Source: an uncultured Eubacteriales bacterium | Lineage (GTDB): Bacteria > Bacillota > Clostridia > Oscillospirales > Acutalibacteraceae | Length of the DNA stretch: 40,658 nt | Reading direction: 5' to 3' | Assembly (NCBI GenBank): GCA_934445015.1 | Contig: CAKSDJ010000008.1 | Location: 1-40,658 of the forward strand | In this document: one piece after another, positions 25,617-33,607 of the stretch | Layout of the letters: every line of letters begins with the position of its first letter | Numbering within the stretch: position 1 is the stretch's first letter | Position numbers and translations under genes: made by a program | Notes under the pieces: generated by a model | What the model saw: only the letters and a program-made list of their open reading frames with translations | Database searches by the model: none | Told to the model about the DNA's origin: nothing

Positions 25617-26599
25617 ACCTGTTCCCATGTGACAAATTCTACTTCACCCGAATTTAATTTTACTTCTAAACCTTCTCTGCTAAGAGAGACGTAATACCCA
25701 TCTTTATCGTAAGTTAAAGCTCCACCTTCAACTCCATAATGTGATTTACCCAAATACCAATCGCCAAATCTGCCCGCATTCGCTTGTATCGTTCCCGTAA
25801 TATTAGCATTGCTTGCATACAAACTGCCATCAGAATAAGCAATAAAGGATGCACCTGCACCGCTTGCCGAACTTGCACCGGTAAAAAATGAATATGCCTT
25901 GCTTTCACCGGCAGGAAGTCTTAATCCTGTCCATTTACCGTTACTGTCTTGTGCTGTAATTCCGGTGTTATTTATCTCCCAATTGCCTATATATCCGTTG
26001 CTTGCGTTAATAGTACCGCTTATATCAGCGTTTTTGGCATAAATGGTTCCGTTACGGTTGATTTTGAAAAATGAATCGTCAATACTGCCTGTAGTGCAAT
26101 AAAAAACAGGTTGCCCTTCGGTTGTGTTTAGGCAGATGTTTATTTCTCCACCTTTAATGTATTGTAAAGAGTTAGAGTTAATAATCCAGCCGCCTATTTT
26201 GCCAGATTTAGCATATAATTCACCGCTATGTGTTACATAAAAGGGTGCGGTAGTCCAATTGTCATAATCGGTAAAACCTATACTTAATGCGATTTGTCCG
26301 GAAGTTGGATTTTGAAGACCTGTTCCTTTTCCGCCCGACATCTTATATAAAGTATTTTTTGTGATTTCCCAACCGGCAATAGAGCCGCCAATAGCATTTA
26401 TATTTCCGCTGAGCCAAAGATTGCCTTCTGCGTCAGCGTATAACTGCTTGTTGCCATTTGCGTCTTTAATAGTAATTCCTGCGGTCGTGCCGTCATTTAT
26501 GATGGTAAGACCGTTTTCGTTTAATGTAATGGCATAGGTGCCGTCCGAACGGGCATTGCCGAGTAAGACTAATAAATTAAAATAATAAGACTCAGTGCC
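25592..26599 (-). pseudogene. 5'-truncated phage tail fibre / minor structural protein gene
   Basis: An ATG at 26341 opens a 249-residue reading. In the same frame the protein-like sequence continues upstream for another 86 codons to an in-frame TAA at 26600-26602, with no start or ribosome binding site. The N-terminal part of a larger gene is therefore missing. The product consists of repeated beta-rich modules, each with a pattern like SG-x-I-x-A-x-x-G-x-I-G-x-W-x-I: IGGSIAGWEI, SGKIGGWIINSN, NASNGYIGNWEI and QANAGRFGDWYLG. Such modules occur in tail-fibre or tail-tip proteins of siphophages of Firmicutes. It lies directly downstream of tRNA-Arg, a typical phage integration site. No other phage genes are visible. 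Confidence 0.65.
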
Positions 26600-26647
26600 T
26601 TAGGTTACATATATTTTTTAACATTTAAAATATTTTTAAACAACAAA

Positions 26648-26682
26648 AAACAACCCCTGCCGCTTAAGCGACAAGGGTTGTT
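26648..26682 (-). terminator. Terminator downstream of tRNA-Arg
   Basis: AACAACCC (26649-26656) pairs with GGGTTGTT (26675-26682), with the palindrome CGCTTAAGCG in the inner stem (26661-26670). A T-run follows in the minus direction. The stem ends one base from the encoded CCA. Confidence 0.85.
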
Positions 26683-26759
26683 TGGCACGCTGAAAGGGAT
26701 TCGAACCCCCGACCCTCTGCTTAGAAGGCAGATGCTCTATCCAACTGAGCTATCAGCGC
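26683..26759 (-). tRNA. tRNA-Arg (anticodon TCT)
   Basis: The minus strand folds as a full cloverleaf. The acceptor stem is GCGCTGA with TCAGCGT (terminal G-U). The D-arm is GCTC with GAGC, the anticodon arm is TCTGC-CTTCTAA-GCAGA with anticodon TCT, and the T-arm is GGGGG-TTCGAAT-CCCTT. The discriminator is G and CCA is encoded. It reads AGA and AGG codons. Confidence 0.97.
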
Positions 26760-26786
26760 GTATGTTGCCTTTTGGCAACGCAGGTT

Positions 26787-26815
26787 ATTATACCACAACT
26801 GTTAGGAATAATCAA
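26787..26815 (-). promoter_or_regulatory. Sigma-A promoter of tRNA-Arg
   Basis: Minus-strand TTGATT (26815-26810), 17-bp spacer, TATAAT (26792-26787) preceded by TGG (extended -10). The short leader holds a GTTGCC-TTTT-GGCAAC hairpin (26764-26779). Confidence 0.75.
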
Positions 26816-26823
26816 GTATAAAA

Positions 26824-27300
26824 TTAAAGATTTATTTCAATTTCTTTATCCGTCGGTGTATACATACGGTATTTGACACCGGCACTTTCAAACATTCGCT
26901 TTGAGGCCTTTACACCCTCGGTGTCAGAGTATTTATCGCTTTTGTATACAATTTCTTTAATTCCGGATTGAATAATTGCTTTGGCACACTCATTACAAGG
27001 AAACAGTGTTACATAAACAGTGCAGCCTTTTACAGACGATGTGTTAGCATTAAGAATAGCGTTTAATTCGGCGTGACAAACATATAAATATTTTGAGTCA
27101 AGGCCTTCGCCGTGTCCCCACGGATACACGTCATCATCGCAAAATTGCGGCATACCGTTATAACCCATTGAAAGTATACGCTTGTCATCGTTTACAATGC
27201 AGGCGCCCACTTGTGTAGAAGGGTCTTTACTGCGCATGGCAGAAAGCATTGCAACACCCATAAAGTATTCGTCCCAACTTAAATATTCACTTCTTTTCAT
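26824..27300 (-). CDS. dCMP deaminase (ComEB-type)
   Basis: 158 residues. Deaminates dCMP to dUMP, feeding thymidylate synthesis. The zinc-dependent deaminase signature is complete: H76-A-E78 in CHAELNAI and P101-C102-x2-C105 in [11 protein letters not shown]. The N-terminal [14 protein letters not shown] stretch is typical of the dCMP/ComEB branch rather than cytidine or guanine deaminases. A second zinc-site residue set (C54 and nearby D/H residues) is also compatible with the family. GAGGTG lies 6 bases before the ATG. It appears to be transcribed alone, upstream of the tRNA-Arg promoter on the same strand. Confidence 0.92.
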   Translation of the reverse strand: MKRSEYLSWDEYFMGVAMLSAMRSKDPSTQVGACIVNDDKRILSMGYNGMPQFCDDDVYPWGHGEGLDSKYLYVCHAELNAILNANTSSVKGCTVYVTLFPCNECAKAIIQSGIKEIVYKSDKYSDTEGVKASKRMFESAGVKYRMYTPTDKEIEINL

Positions 27301-27418
27301 ACTTACACCTCATAATATAATACATAGGTCATAAACCGAAATTTGCACATCGTATTTTACAGAAATTGTTTTCACAAGAGAATGTCTAACTATATTGTAA
27401 TGATTTTGGTACGATTTT

Positions 27419-28588
27419 TCAAGACTTTTCTTTTTTTAAGGTTAATGCGGTTATAACCATTATAAGAGGGAACACGCTGCAAACCAAAAATCCGCTGTGA
27501 AGTGAAAATCTGTCGGCAACGGCACCGAGCAACCATGGACCTATTGAACAGCCTAAGTCGCCGCTCAGTGCAAGCACGCTGAACATAAGTGTTCCGCCGT
27601 GCGGAAAATATTTTGCTGCCATAGAATACGTACCCGGCCAGGAAAGACTTACCGAAAAACCGCAAAGCGCACAGGCAATCAGCGAAAACGCAGGTATGCT
27701 GCAAACGCCGACCAATATATAGCATATAATACACAAAATGTTGTTTGCAATCAAAGCGTTTCTGGGCGAGAATTTACCGTCTAAAAAGCCGAATAAAACT
27801 CTGCCGCTACCCATACAAACGGCAAATGCACATGGACCTAACAAATCGCCTGTAACCTTGCTTACACCGAGCGCCTGCTGCGCAAACAGTGACGCCCACT
27901 CTGCCATAGCAATTTCGCTTGCACCGGCGCAGATCATAAAAACGGCAAAACGCAAAAAATCAGCGGATTTAAAAAGCGAAAACAGAGTTTCAGTCTTTTC
28001 TTCCTCAGGCTGCTCTACAATAGGTACATGTAAAAAATTAAAAATGTTAACAAACGGTACAATTGCCCAGATTATAGGAATAAACTGCCAGTTTGACTGC
28101 TTTAACACAGCTATCAATATCGATGTTACAATAACCGTAAACGCTTGACCCCAGCAGTAAAATGAATGTAAAAATGCCATATCGGCTGCCTTTTTATCAC
28201 CCGGCAGCATCTCAACCATAGGGCTGAGGCAAACCTCGATTATTCCGCTGCCCATAGCATAAATAATAATTGAAGCTACAATGCACGGATATATATTATT
28301 GAAAAAGTACGGCAATATACCAAGCATACAAAGCCCGAGCGCAGCGAGTATATGGCAGTAGACCGCCGCTAATTTGTAACCGGTTTTTTTAACAAGTGCC
28401 GGTGTAAGGGCATCTGCAAGCAGTTGTGTAAAAAAGTTGATGAAAAGCAGTCTGCCGAGTTGCTCATAGTTAAGATTATATTGCTTGTTAAAAATAATAA
28501 ACAGTATCGGTAAAAAGTTATTTACAATAGCCTGCACTACAAAACCTATGTAACAGGCTATTTTTGTTTTTTTGTAGTTGTTTGTCAT
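27419..28588 (-). CDS. MFS transporter
   Basis: 389 residues with about 12 membrane helices in two halves, the major facilitator layout. The A-loop-like segment after helix 2 (ALVKKTGYKLAAVY) and the central cytoplasmic loop rich in charges (VEQPEEEKTETLFS) are visible. Helix 11 contains SGDLGCSIGPWLLGAVADRF. The overall pattern resembles the fucose/sugar-type MFS proteins, but the substrate cannot be read from the sequence. Its start overlaps the stop of the HAD phosphatase gene (ATGA on the minus strand), so the two are co-translated and the phosphatase may act on a transported or related compound (inference). Confidence 0.85.
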   Translation of the reverse strand: MTNNYKKTKIACYIGFVVQAIVNNFLPILFIIFNKQYNLNYEQLGRLLFINFFTQLLADALTPALVKKTGYKLAAVYCHILAALGLCMLGILPYFFNNIYPCIVASIIIYAMGSGIIEVCLSPMVEMLPGDKKAADMAFLHSFYCWGQAFTVIVTSILIAVLKQSNWQFIPIIWAIVPFVNIFNFLHVPIVEQPEEEKTETLFSLFKSADFLRFAVFMICAGASEIAMAEWASLFAQQALGVSKVTGDLLGPCAFAVCMGSGRVLFGFLDGKFSPRNALIANNILCIICYILVGVCSIPAFSLIACALCGFSVSLSWPGTYSMAAKYFPHGGTLMFSVLALSGDLGCSIGPWLLGAVADRFSLHSGFLVCSVFPLIMVITALTLKKEKS

Positions 28589-29244
28589 TTGTTAAGTTCC
28601 TCAATGATTTGTAAAAGTTCGCTTGGCTTGCGTATTATGTAACGTGCACCGTTTTGGATGAGTTCTTCTTCACCGCGAAATCCCCAAAGTTCACCAACCG
28701 GCACCGCGCCGCTGTTTACAGCAGTTGCAACATCCATACCCGAATCGCCAATAAATACACATTCATCAGGTTTTACGCCGAGTTCTTTCATAGCCATAAG
28801 CGCTGCAGTTGGGTCAGGCTTTGCAGGTATTGAATCCCGTTTTCCGAAAATCAGGTCAAAAACATCGCCGTAAAGCGATTTAACTACAATATCAGCCATA
28901 TCCTGCGCTTTGTTTGTTACAACGGCAACAATATATCCGCGCGTTTTTAAGGTGTTTACAAGTTCCGGCATACCGGCATAGGCATAAGTGTTATCGGCAT
29001 AGTGCAATGAATAGTAAGGTGAAAAAATTTCTTTTATTACATCTATATCTGCCTGAGTGCGTTTATCGAGGGGCAGGGCGCGTTCAATCATTTTAGGTAT
29101 TCCGTCACCCGCAAAATATTTAAATGACTCGGTAGGGTGAACAGGATAGCCATTTTTTTTAAGTGCCTGATTTACGGCGTCCGCAAGGTCGGTAAGCGAG
29201 TTGGCAAGTGTTCCGTCAAGATCAAATAAAACGGCTTTTATCAT
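28585..29244 (-). CDS. HAD-superfamily phosphatase, phosphoglycolate phosphatase-like
   Basis: 219 residues from the ATG at 29244, which has GGGAG nine bases upstream. The longer reading from 29277 adds 11 residues without a ribosome binding site. HAD motifs are complete: motif I FDLDGTLANS (D8 nucleophile, D10 acid/base), motif II VTNKAQD, motif III lysine in AKPDPTAA, and motif IV FIGDSGMD. The helical cap inserted after motif I is the Gph/PGMB type. Phosphoglycolate phosphatase is the best family label, but substrates in this family vary. The next gene is an MFS transporter overlapping by 4 bases. Confidence 0.88.
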   Translation of the reverse strand: MIKAVLFDLDGTLANSLTDLADAVNQALKKNGYPVHPTESFKYFAGDGIPKMIERALPLDKRTQADIDVIKEIFSPYYSLHYADNTYAYAGMPELVNTLKTRGYIVAVVTNKAQDMADIVVKSLYGDVFDLIFGKRDSIPAKPDPTAALMAMKELGVKPDECVFIGDSGMDVATAVNSGAVPVGELWGFRGEEELIQNGARYIIRKPSELLQIIEELNK

Positions 29245-29276
29245 AAAAATTAACTCCCGTGAAAATAGTATATACA

Positions 29277-29317
29277 AATAAAAAGTCCGTGTTGCGCCAA
29301 AGCATACACGGACTTTT
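29277..29317 (-). terminator. Terminator of rpmB
   Basis: AAAAGTCCGTGT (29281-29292) pairs with ACACGGACTTTT (29306-29317), with a 13-nt loop and T-runs on both strands. It stops rpmB transcription before the HAD gene. Confidence 0.88.
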
Positions 29318-29336
29318 TTAAGTCAAAGAATTTTCA

Positions 29337-29525
29337 TTAGATAGCTCTGGTAACCTTGCCTGAACGCAAGCAACGAGTGCAGACATTTATGCGACGGGGT
29401 GAACCATCAACGATAGCCTTTACCTTTTTTACATTGGGCTTCCAAGTTCTGTTTGAACGTCTGTGTGAGTGAGAAACCTTAATACCAAAAGCAATTTCTT
29501 TGCTGCAAATTTCACATTTTGCCAT
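29337..29525 (-). CDS. rpmB: 50S ribosomal protein L28
   Basis: 62 residues from the ATG at 29525, which follows an AGGAGG site 8 bases upstream; the extended reading to 29576 has no support. Landmarks are MAKCEICSK at the start, VSHSHRRSNRTWKPN in the middle and VCTRCLRSGKVTRAI at the end. The four cysteines (C-x2-C twice) mark the zinc-binding form of L28. It is monocistronic, with a clear promoter (29582-29610) and terminator (29277-29317). Confidence 0.96.
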   Translation of the reverse strand: MAKCEICSKEIAFGIKVSHSHRRSNRTWKPNVKKVKAIVDGSPRRINVCTRCLRSGKVTRAI

Positions 29526-29581
29526 TGGTTGCACCTCCTTTTTAAATCGACCGTAATCTATACGGCTACATAACAAACACT

Positions 29582-29610
29582 ATAATAACAGAAAATCCGT
29601 TATATTGCAA
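29582..29610 (-). promoter_or_regulatory. Sigma-A promoter of rpmB
   Basis: Minus-strand TTGCAA (29610-29605), 17-bp spacer, TATTAT (29587-29582). The leader of about 55 nt before the start contains an imperfect CCGTA/TACGG hairpin. Confidence 0.65.
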
Positions 29611-29659
29611 GCATTTTTTTTAAAAAATTAAAAATTTATTTTTTAACATCCGCTCTGTT

Positions 29660-31228
29660 TCAAAGGGGCGGAATTTTTTCAAGCAGCTCTTTGCATCGGC
29701 TTTCGGATTTTTTAAGTTCTGTCTGCTGTTGCTCGGTTAAGTTAGGCAAAGAAAAAGTCTGTATATCTGTAATCAGTTTTTCAAGCACATCCTTATCAGT
29801 GATTTGAAGCGGATCTTTATTTTCGTAAAAATCAACTTCTGTTAAAATCCGGTTGTATTCTGACAATACACGGTTGATTTTTTCAGATAAAGCGTTGCAT
29901 CTTGTTATAAGTTCGCCGACCTCTGATTTTTCCTGAACGTTCGAGTGGGTCAGATCCAATCCTTTTACAACATCCAACACGCCTTCAACAGCGCCTTTAT
30001 CGGTTTCGGTTATGTTAAGTTCGGTTATATTTGAAATTGTTTCGGCGATAGACGCAATAGGTTTTATGTATATCGTAATCTCGGTTGTATTGCCGGATTT
30101 GTCTTTTGCCGTTATCTTGTATGTTTTTTCGGAGTTGCCCTCGATAAAAAATTCACCGTTGCTTGTTTTACCGTTTACCGTTACCGACATCAGATCATAA
30201 TCGTCAACTGTGATATATTGCGTTGTGTAATATGTTTCACCGTCTTTTACGCCGTTTATAACAGGCGGCAGATTATTTTCTTTGAGAATAACACACTGAG
30301 AGTGCATAGCGGAATAGCGTGCTTTTACGGTTTCAAGGTTGTATTCGGCAATTCCGCGTTGCGGGTCTGATACAATTGCAATGTTTTTATCAATATCATA
30401 TCCTATAAGTACCATACAGTGTTCGGGAGATATCCATTGAACGGTTTTTCCGTCAATTTCCCACTTGTATGTGGCATACGGTTCGTGAAGATCTGCGGTT
30501 TTTTCGTCATAAGTTGTGCTCCATATTATAACGGGATTGCCGTTTTCAACCTGTTTAAGCAATTTTTCAAAGTTGTTGCCGCTGTAGTTTACCGCAACAT
30601 ATTTCTGATCATTTGATTTTAAGTATTTGTTTGCAGCGTCAACTATCGGCTGTGCATAACAACCAAAACCGTTTGATTTAGGGTCGCCCAAAAAAACTTT
30701 CCAAAAATCCGCGATTTTATCAATTGATTTTTCAAGATAGTTATCAGACAAATCAACCTTTGATACGTCATATCCAAAATAATTTAAAACTGTTGCCAAA
30801 GACGTTATTTCAGAACCGGAGGGCAATTCAGGGTTTTGATAAACGCATTTTACGGGCAATTTAACGTTTCTTTTTGATAAACTGTCTGCATTGATTGAAG
30901 AATGTTTTACAACGACAGTATTTTCATCCGTCTGCACAACAGAGTCGATCAGTTCCTTGAATTCCGAAACGGTTTCTGTTTTTATATCAACAGGTGAATA
31001 CGGAACCGACGGCTCAATTATTTCGACAATATCGTAATCGTCAATGGTATATTCTTTTTTTGCGGAGGATAAATATGATCCGGAACCTGATAAGTCTGAT
31101 AATTTGTTCCTGCAAATGCGCAAAATGATACAAACAGTGCCGGCGGCAAAAACGGCTGCTGCCAAAACACATGACAAAACTACAATAATTTTTTGTTTTG
31201 ATGATAAATTCTTGCCTTTTTCAGCCAC
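29660..31228 (-). CDS. Membrane-anchored C39-like protein with Ser in place of catalytic Cys
   Basis: 522 residues. One membrane helix (13-37) anchors it, with the rest outside the cell. Residues 123-315 match the C39-like papain fold (PF13529 type): YQNPELPSGSEITSLATVLNYFGYDV, broken here as NPELPSGSE (132-140) and ITSLATVLNYFGYD (141-154), then GNPVIIWSTTY, PEHCMVLIGYD (H270) and VSDPQRG (D288). Relatives read P-T-G-C-E-I-T-S at the first site. Here the Cys is Ser139, encoded TCT, one base from TGT. His and Asp are kept. Residues 320-390 form an Ig-like beta domain, and 395-522 are helical, coiled-coil-like. The start is GTG at 31228 with AGGAGG seven bases away. It is probably a binding or scaffold protein, or a serine variant of the peptidase; not a standard cysteine protease. 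Confidence 0.75.
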   Translation of the reverse strand: MAEKGKNLSSKQKIIVVLSCVLAAAVFAAGTVCIILRICRNKLSDLSGSGSYLSSAKKEYTIDDYDIVEIIEPSVPYSPVDIKTETVSEFKELIDSVVQTDENTVVVKHSSINADSLSKRNVKLPVKCVYQNPELPSGSEITSLATVLNYFGYDVSKVDLSDNYLEKSIDKIADFWKVFLGDPKSNGFGCYAQPIVDAANKYLKSNDQKYVAVNYSGNNFEKLLKQVENGNPVIIWSTTYDEKTADLHEPYATYKWEIDGKTVQWISPEHCMVLIGYDIDKNIAIVSDPQRGIAEYNLETVKARYSAMHSQCVILKENNLPPVINGVKDGETYYTTQYITVDDYDLMSVTVNGKTSNGEFFIEGNSEKTYKITAKDKSGNTTEITIYIKPIASIAETISNITELNITETDKGAVEGVLDVVKGLDLTHSNVQEKSEVGELITRCNALSEKINRVLSEYNRILTEVDFYENKDPLQITDKDVLEKLITDIQTFSLPNLTEQQQTELKKSESRCKELLEKIPPL

Positions 31229-31336
31229 CGCTACGCCTCCTTTAACAGTTTTTTTATTACCTTATAATAGTATATTATCACAGACATCCGTAAAAGACAA
31301 GTTGTGAAATTTAATTTTCAAAACAAAAAACTTTTG

Positions 31337-31365
31337 TTGAAATGATGGTTACCGTATGATATAAT
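31337..31365 (+). promoter_or_regulatory. Sigma-A promoter of the yerC cluster
   Basis: TTGAAA (31337-31342), 17-bp spacer, TATAAT (31360-31365), preceded by TGA (extended -10). A leader of about 108 nt follows. Confidence 0.75.
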
Positions 31366-31386
31366 CAACATATATCGGTCTATAAA

Positions 31387-31436
31387 AAAATAACCTTCCG
31401 TAAATTTGCGGCGGCAGGTTATTTTATGGGCTTTTT
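31387..31436 (+). promoter_or_regulatory. Structured leader hairpin before yerC
   Basis: AAAATAACCT (31387-31396) pairs with AGGTTATTTT (31416-31425), with an inner CCG/CGG pair closing a small loop. CTTTTT follows at 31431-31436. It resembles a weak terminator or attenuator within the leader, about 44 bases before the start codon. Confidence 0.5.
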
Positions 31437-31479
31437 AAATCAAAAATTTGATTCCGCATAACGTTTTCAGGAGGATATT

Positions 31480-31803
31480 ATGGGCAATTGGCATAACAAA
31501 AGCACCGATGAATTATGTGAGGCGTTATTATCGTTAAAAACCAAAGAAGAATATTATGCTTTTCTGGAGGATATATGCACAATAAAAGAAGTGCTCGATA
31601 TTTCACAAAGACTGTCTGTTGCAAAAATGCTTAAACAGGGTGTAAGTTACGCAAGCATCACTAAAGAAACAGGTGCAAGCGCTGCTACGATCAGCAGAGT
31701 CAGCAGGTGTTGCGAATACGGTACCGGCGGCTATGACCTTGTAATAAACAGATGTAACACAGAAAAAACGGCTGACACTGCTTGTATTTACGGAGAAGAA
31801 TAA
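31480..31803 (+). CDS. yerC: TrpR-like DNA-binding protein, YerC/YecD family
   Basis: 107 residues, all-helical, close to the usual 100 residues of the YerC/YecD family (relatives of the Trp repressor). The recognition region VSYASITKETGASAATISRV near residues 65-84 is the expected helix-turn-helix. LKTKEEYYAFLEDICTIKEV is the family's typical N-terminal stretch. Regulatory targets are not known for most members. It is first in a co-oriented cluster with a PHP phosphatase, a small C39-like protein and rpe, and has its own promoter and hairpin-containing leader, which could be autoregulated (inference). An AGGAGG site precedes the ATG. Confidence 0.9.
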   Translation: MGNWHNKSTDELCEALLSLKTKEEYYAFLEDICTIKEVLDISQRLSVAKMLKQGVSYASITKETGASAATISRVSRCCEYGTGGYDLVINRCNTEKTADTACIYGEE

Positions 31804-31807
31804 AACT

Positions 31808-32560
31808 TTGCTTTATAATTATCACACACATACGATTTTTTGCGACGGAAAAAATACTCCTGAAGAAATGGTTGAAAAGGCGATAGAACTCGGCCTTTCA
31901 AGCATAGGTTTTTCAGGTCATTCATACACTGACTTTTCTGATGAGTGGTGTATGTCGCCCGACGGAACAAAACAGTATAAAAATGAAATAAACCGTTTAA
32001 AAGAAAAGTATAAAAACAAAATTGAAATTTTGCTCGGCGTAGAGCAGGAATATTTCAGTAAAGAACCAACCGATGATTACGAATATGTTATAGGTGCGGT
32101 ACACTATGTTTTAAAAAACGTCAAATATCTCAGCGTTGACGACAGTCGTCAAACTCAGATTGATATTGTAAACAATTTTTACGGCGGTGACTTTTACGCT
32201 TTTGTTGAGGATTATTATGCACTTGTCGGTGATGTGTACAATAAAACAAAATGCGATATTATAGGTCATTTCGACCTTATTACAAAGTTTAATGCCTACG
32301 GCAGCCTGTTTGATACAAACAATCCGCGTTATATAGCCGCCTGGAAAAGCGCTGCTGATAAACTTATCGCTACTCCGGCGGTATTTGAAGTAAATACAGG
32401 CGGAATAGCGCGTGGGTATACAAAAACGCCTTATCCGGAAAAAAGTATTATAGATTATTTAAAGAAAAACGGTGTCAGACTTATATATTCTTCCGACTGT
32501 CACGATAAAAATTATCTGCTTTGCGAATACGATAAAGTGAAGGAACTGATAGGTGATTGA
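31808..32560 (+). CDS. PHP-domain phosphoesterase, histidinol-phosphatase (HisK/HisJ) type
   Basis: 250 residues. The PHP metal site starts with Y-H-T-H (H6, H8) in NYHTHTIFCDG, continues with GFSGHSY, a glutamate in LGVEQEY, VIGAVHYV, DIIGHFDLI, and SSDCHDKN near the C-terminus. All expected metal ligands are visible. The arrangement matches PHP histidinol-phosphate phosphatases, but similar PHP proteins have other substrates and no other his genes are in the window. The start is TTG at 31808, four bases after the yerC stop, with GGAG ahead. It overlaps the region before the next gene. Confidence 0.85.
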   Translation: MLYNYHTHTIFCDGKNTPEEMVEKAIELGLSSIGFSGHSYTDFSDEWCMSPDGTKQYKNEINRLKEKYKNKIEILLGVEQEYFSKEPTDDYEYVIGAVHYVLKNVKYLSVDDSRQTQIDIVNNFYGGDFYAFVEDYYALVGDVYNKTKCDIIGHFDLITKFNAYGSLFDTNNPRYIAAWKSAADKLIATPAVFEVNTGGIARGYTKTPYPEKSIIDYLKKNGVRLIYSSDCHDKNYLLCEYDKVKELIGD

Positions 32561-32561
32561 T

Positions 32562-32927
32562 ATGCCGGCGGTAAGTGAAATCAAACATATATACGAACCA
32601 AACCCTTTGGCTTGCGGTCAGGCGGTGCTTGCAATGCTGTCGGGCAAAAGTGTTGAAGAAATTTTTGAAGTAGTAAAAACCGAAAAAGAAACTACCTTAA
32701 ATGATATGAAATCGGCTTTGCGGTTTTTGCAGATAGGGTACAAAGATAACAGAACAGAGGTTAAAAATAAAAGCGAATTGCCGGATATTGCAATTTTGAG
32801 CCTTGAAACACCCAAATGCTGGCATTGGTCGCTTTATTTCAAAGGGTTGTTTTATGACCCCGAATACGGCATACTTTCGGATTTTCCGCCGTCAAAACGA
32901 CGCTATTTTTGGAAAATAACTGACTAA
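32562..32927 (+). CDS. Small C39-like (papain-fold) protein with complete Cys-His-Asp set
   Basis: 121 residues from the ATG at 32562, which follows AGGTG six bases away. A GTG at 32553 would add three residues. PLACGQAVLAML puts a cysteine (C18) at the start of a helix, and CWHWSLYFKGLFYDPEYG holds H88 and D99. This Cys / His / Asp-Pro order is the compact C39-like bacteriocin-processing fold in its minimal form. There is no signal peptide or membrane helix, so it is cytoplasmic. A peptidase or transferase role is inference. It sits between the PHP phosphatase and rpe, directly after the former. Confidence 0.6.
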   Translation: MPAVSEIKHIYEPNPLACGQAVLAMLSGKSVEEIFEVVKTEKETTLNDMKSALRFLQIGYKDNRTEVKNKSELPDIAILSLETPKCWHWSLYFKGLFYDPEYGILSDFPPSKRRYFWKITD

Positions 32928-32962
32928 AACTAATTATATTGAATTTCAGGTATGGTGATATT

Positions 32963-33607
32963 ATGGTAAAAGTTTCTCCCTCGGTGTTGACTGCGGACTT
33001 TTTAACGCTTTCAGACAGTATTAAAAAATTAGAGGATGCAGGCGTTGATATGCTGCATCTTGATGTTATGGACGGCATTTTTGTACCCAACATCTCGTTC
33101 GGCAATCCGGTTATCAAGTCAATAAAGGCGCATACAGATCTTCCGCTCGATGTGCACCTTATGATCGACAGACCGCACAGGTACATTGAGGAGTTTGCAA
33201 AGTATGCCGATTATTTGGGCTTTCATTATGAGGCAGGCTCTGATAATGCCCAGACTCTCAAAAAAATAAGGTCGCTCGGTTGTAAGGCGTGCATAACAAT
33301 AAAGCCGGCTACTGCTCCGCAGGATATTTTTGATCTGCTTCCCCTTTGCGATATGGTGCTTGTAATGTCGGTTGAACCGGGATTCGGCGGTCAAAAATTT
33401 ATGCCGTCTGCACTTGAAAAAATATCAGCAATAAAGGCAGAGTGCGAACGCCGCAATTTAAATATCGAAATAGAGGTTGACGGCGGCATAAACTCCGAAA
33501 CGGCACCGCTTGCAGTTGCGGCAGGCGCAAATGTTTTGGTAGCGGGTAATTTTTTGTTTTCGGCTGATGATATGGCGGCAAAAGTCAATGAAATCAAATC
33601 ACTTTAA
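32963..33607 (+). CDS. rpe: Ribulose-phosphate 3-epimerase
   Basis: 214 residues from the ATG at 32963; the reading from 32939 starts at a TTG and adds eight residues not found in the family. Interconverts ribulose-5-phosphate and xylulose-5-phosphate in the pentose phosphate pathway. The TIM-barrel motifs are complete: VSPSVLTADF, HLDVMDGIFVPNISFG, LDVHLMIDRP, VLVMSVEPGFGGQKF, and EVDGGIN with the final phosphate-binding VAGNFLF. It is the last gene of the yerC cluster, and converges on the MecA-like gene with a four-base overlap. Confidence 0.96.
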   Translation: MVKVSPSVLTADFLTLSDSIKKLEDAGVDMLHLDVMDGIFVPNISFGNPVIKSIKAHTDLPLDVHLMIDRPHRYIEEFAKYADYLGFHYEAGSDNAQTLKKIRSLGCKACITIKPATAPQDIFDLLPLCDMVLVMSVEPGFGGQKFMPSALEKISAIKAECERRNLNIEIEVDGGINSETAPLAVAAGANVLVAGNFLFSADDMAAKVNEIKSL

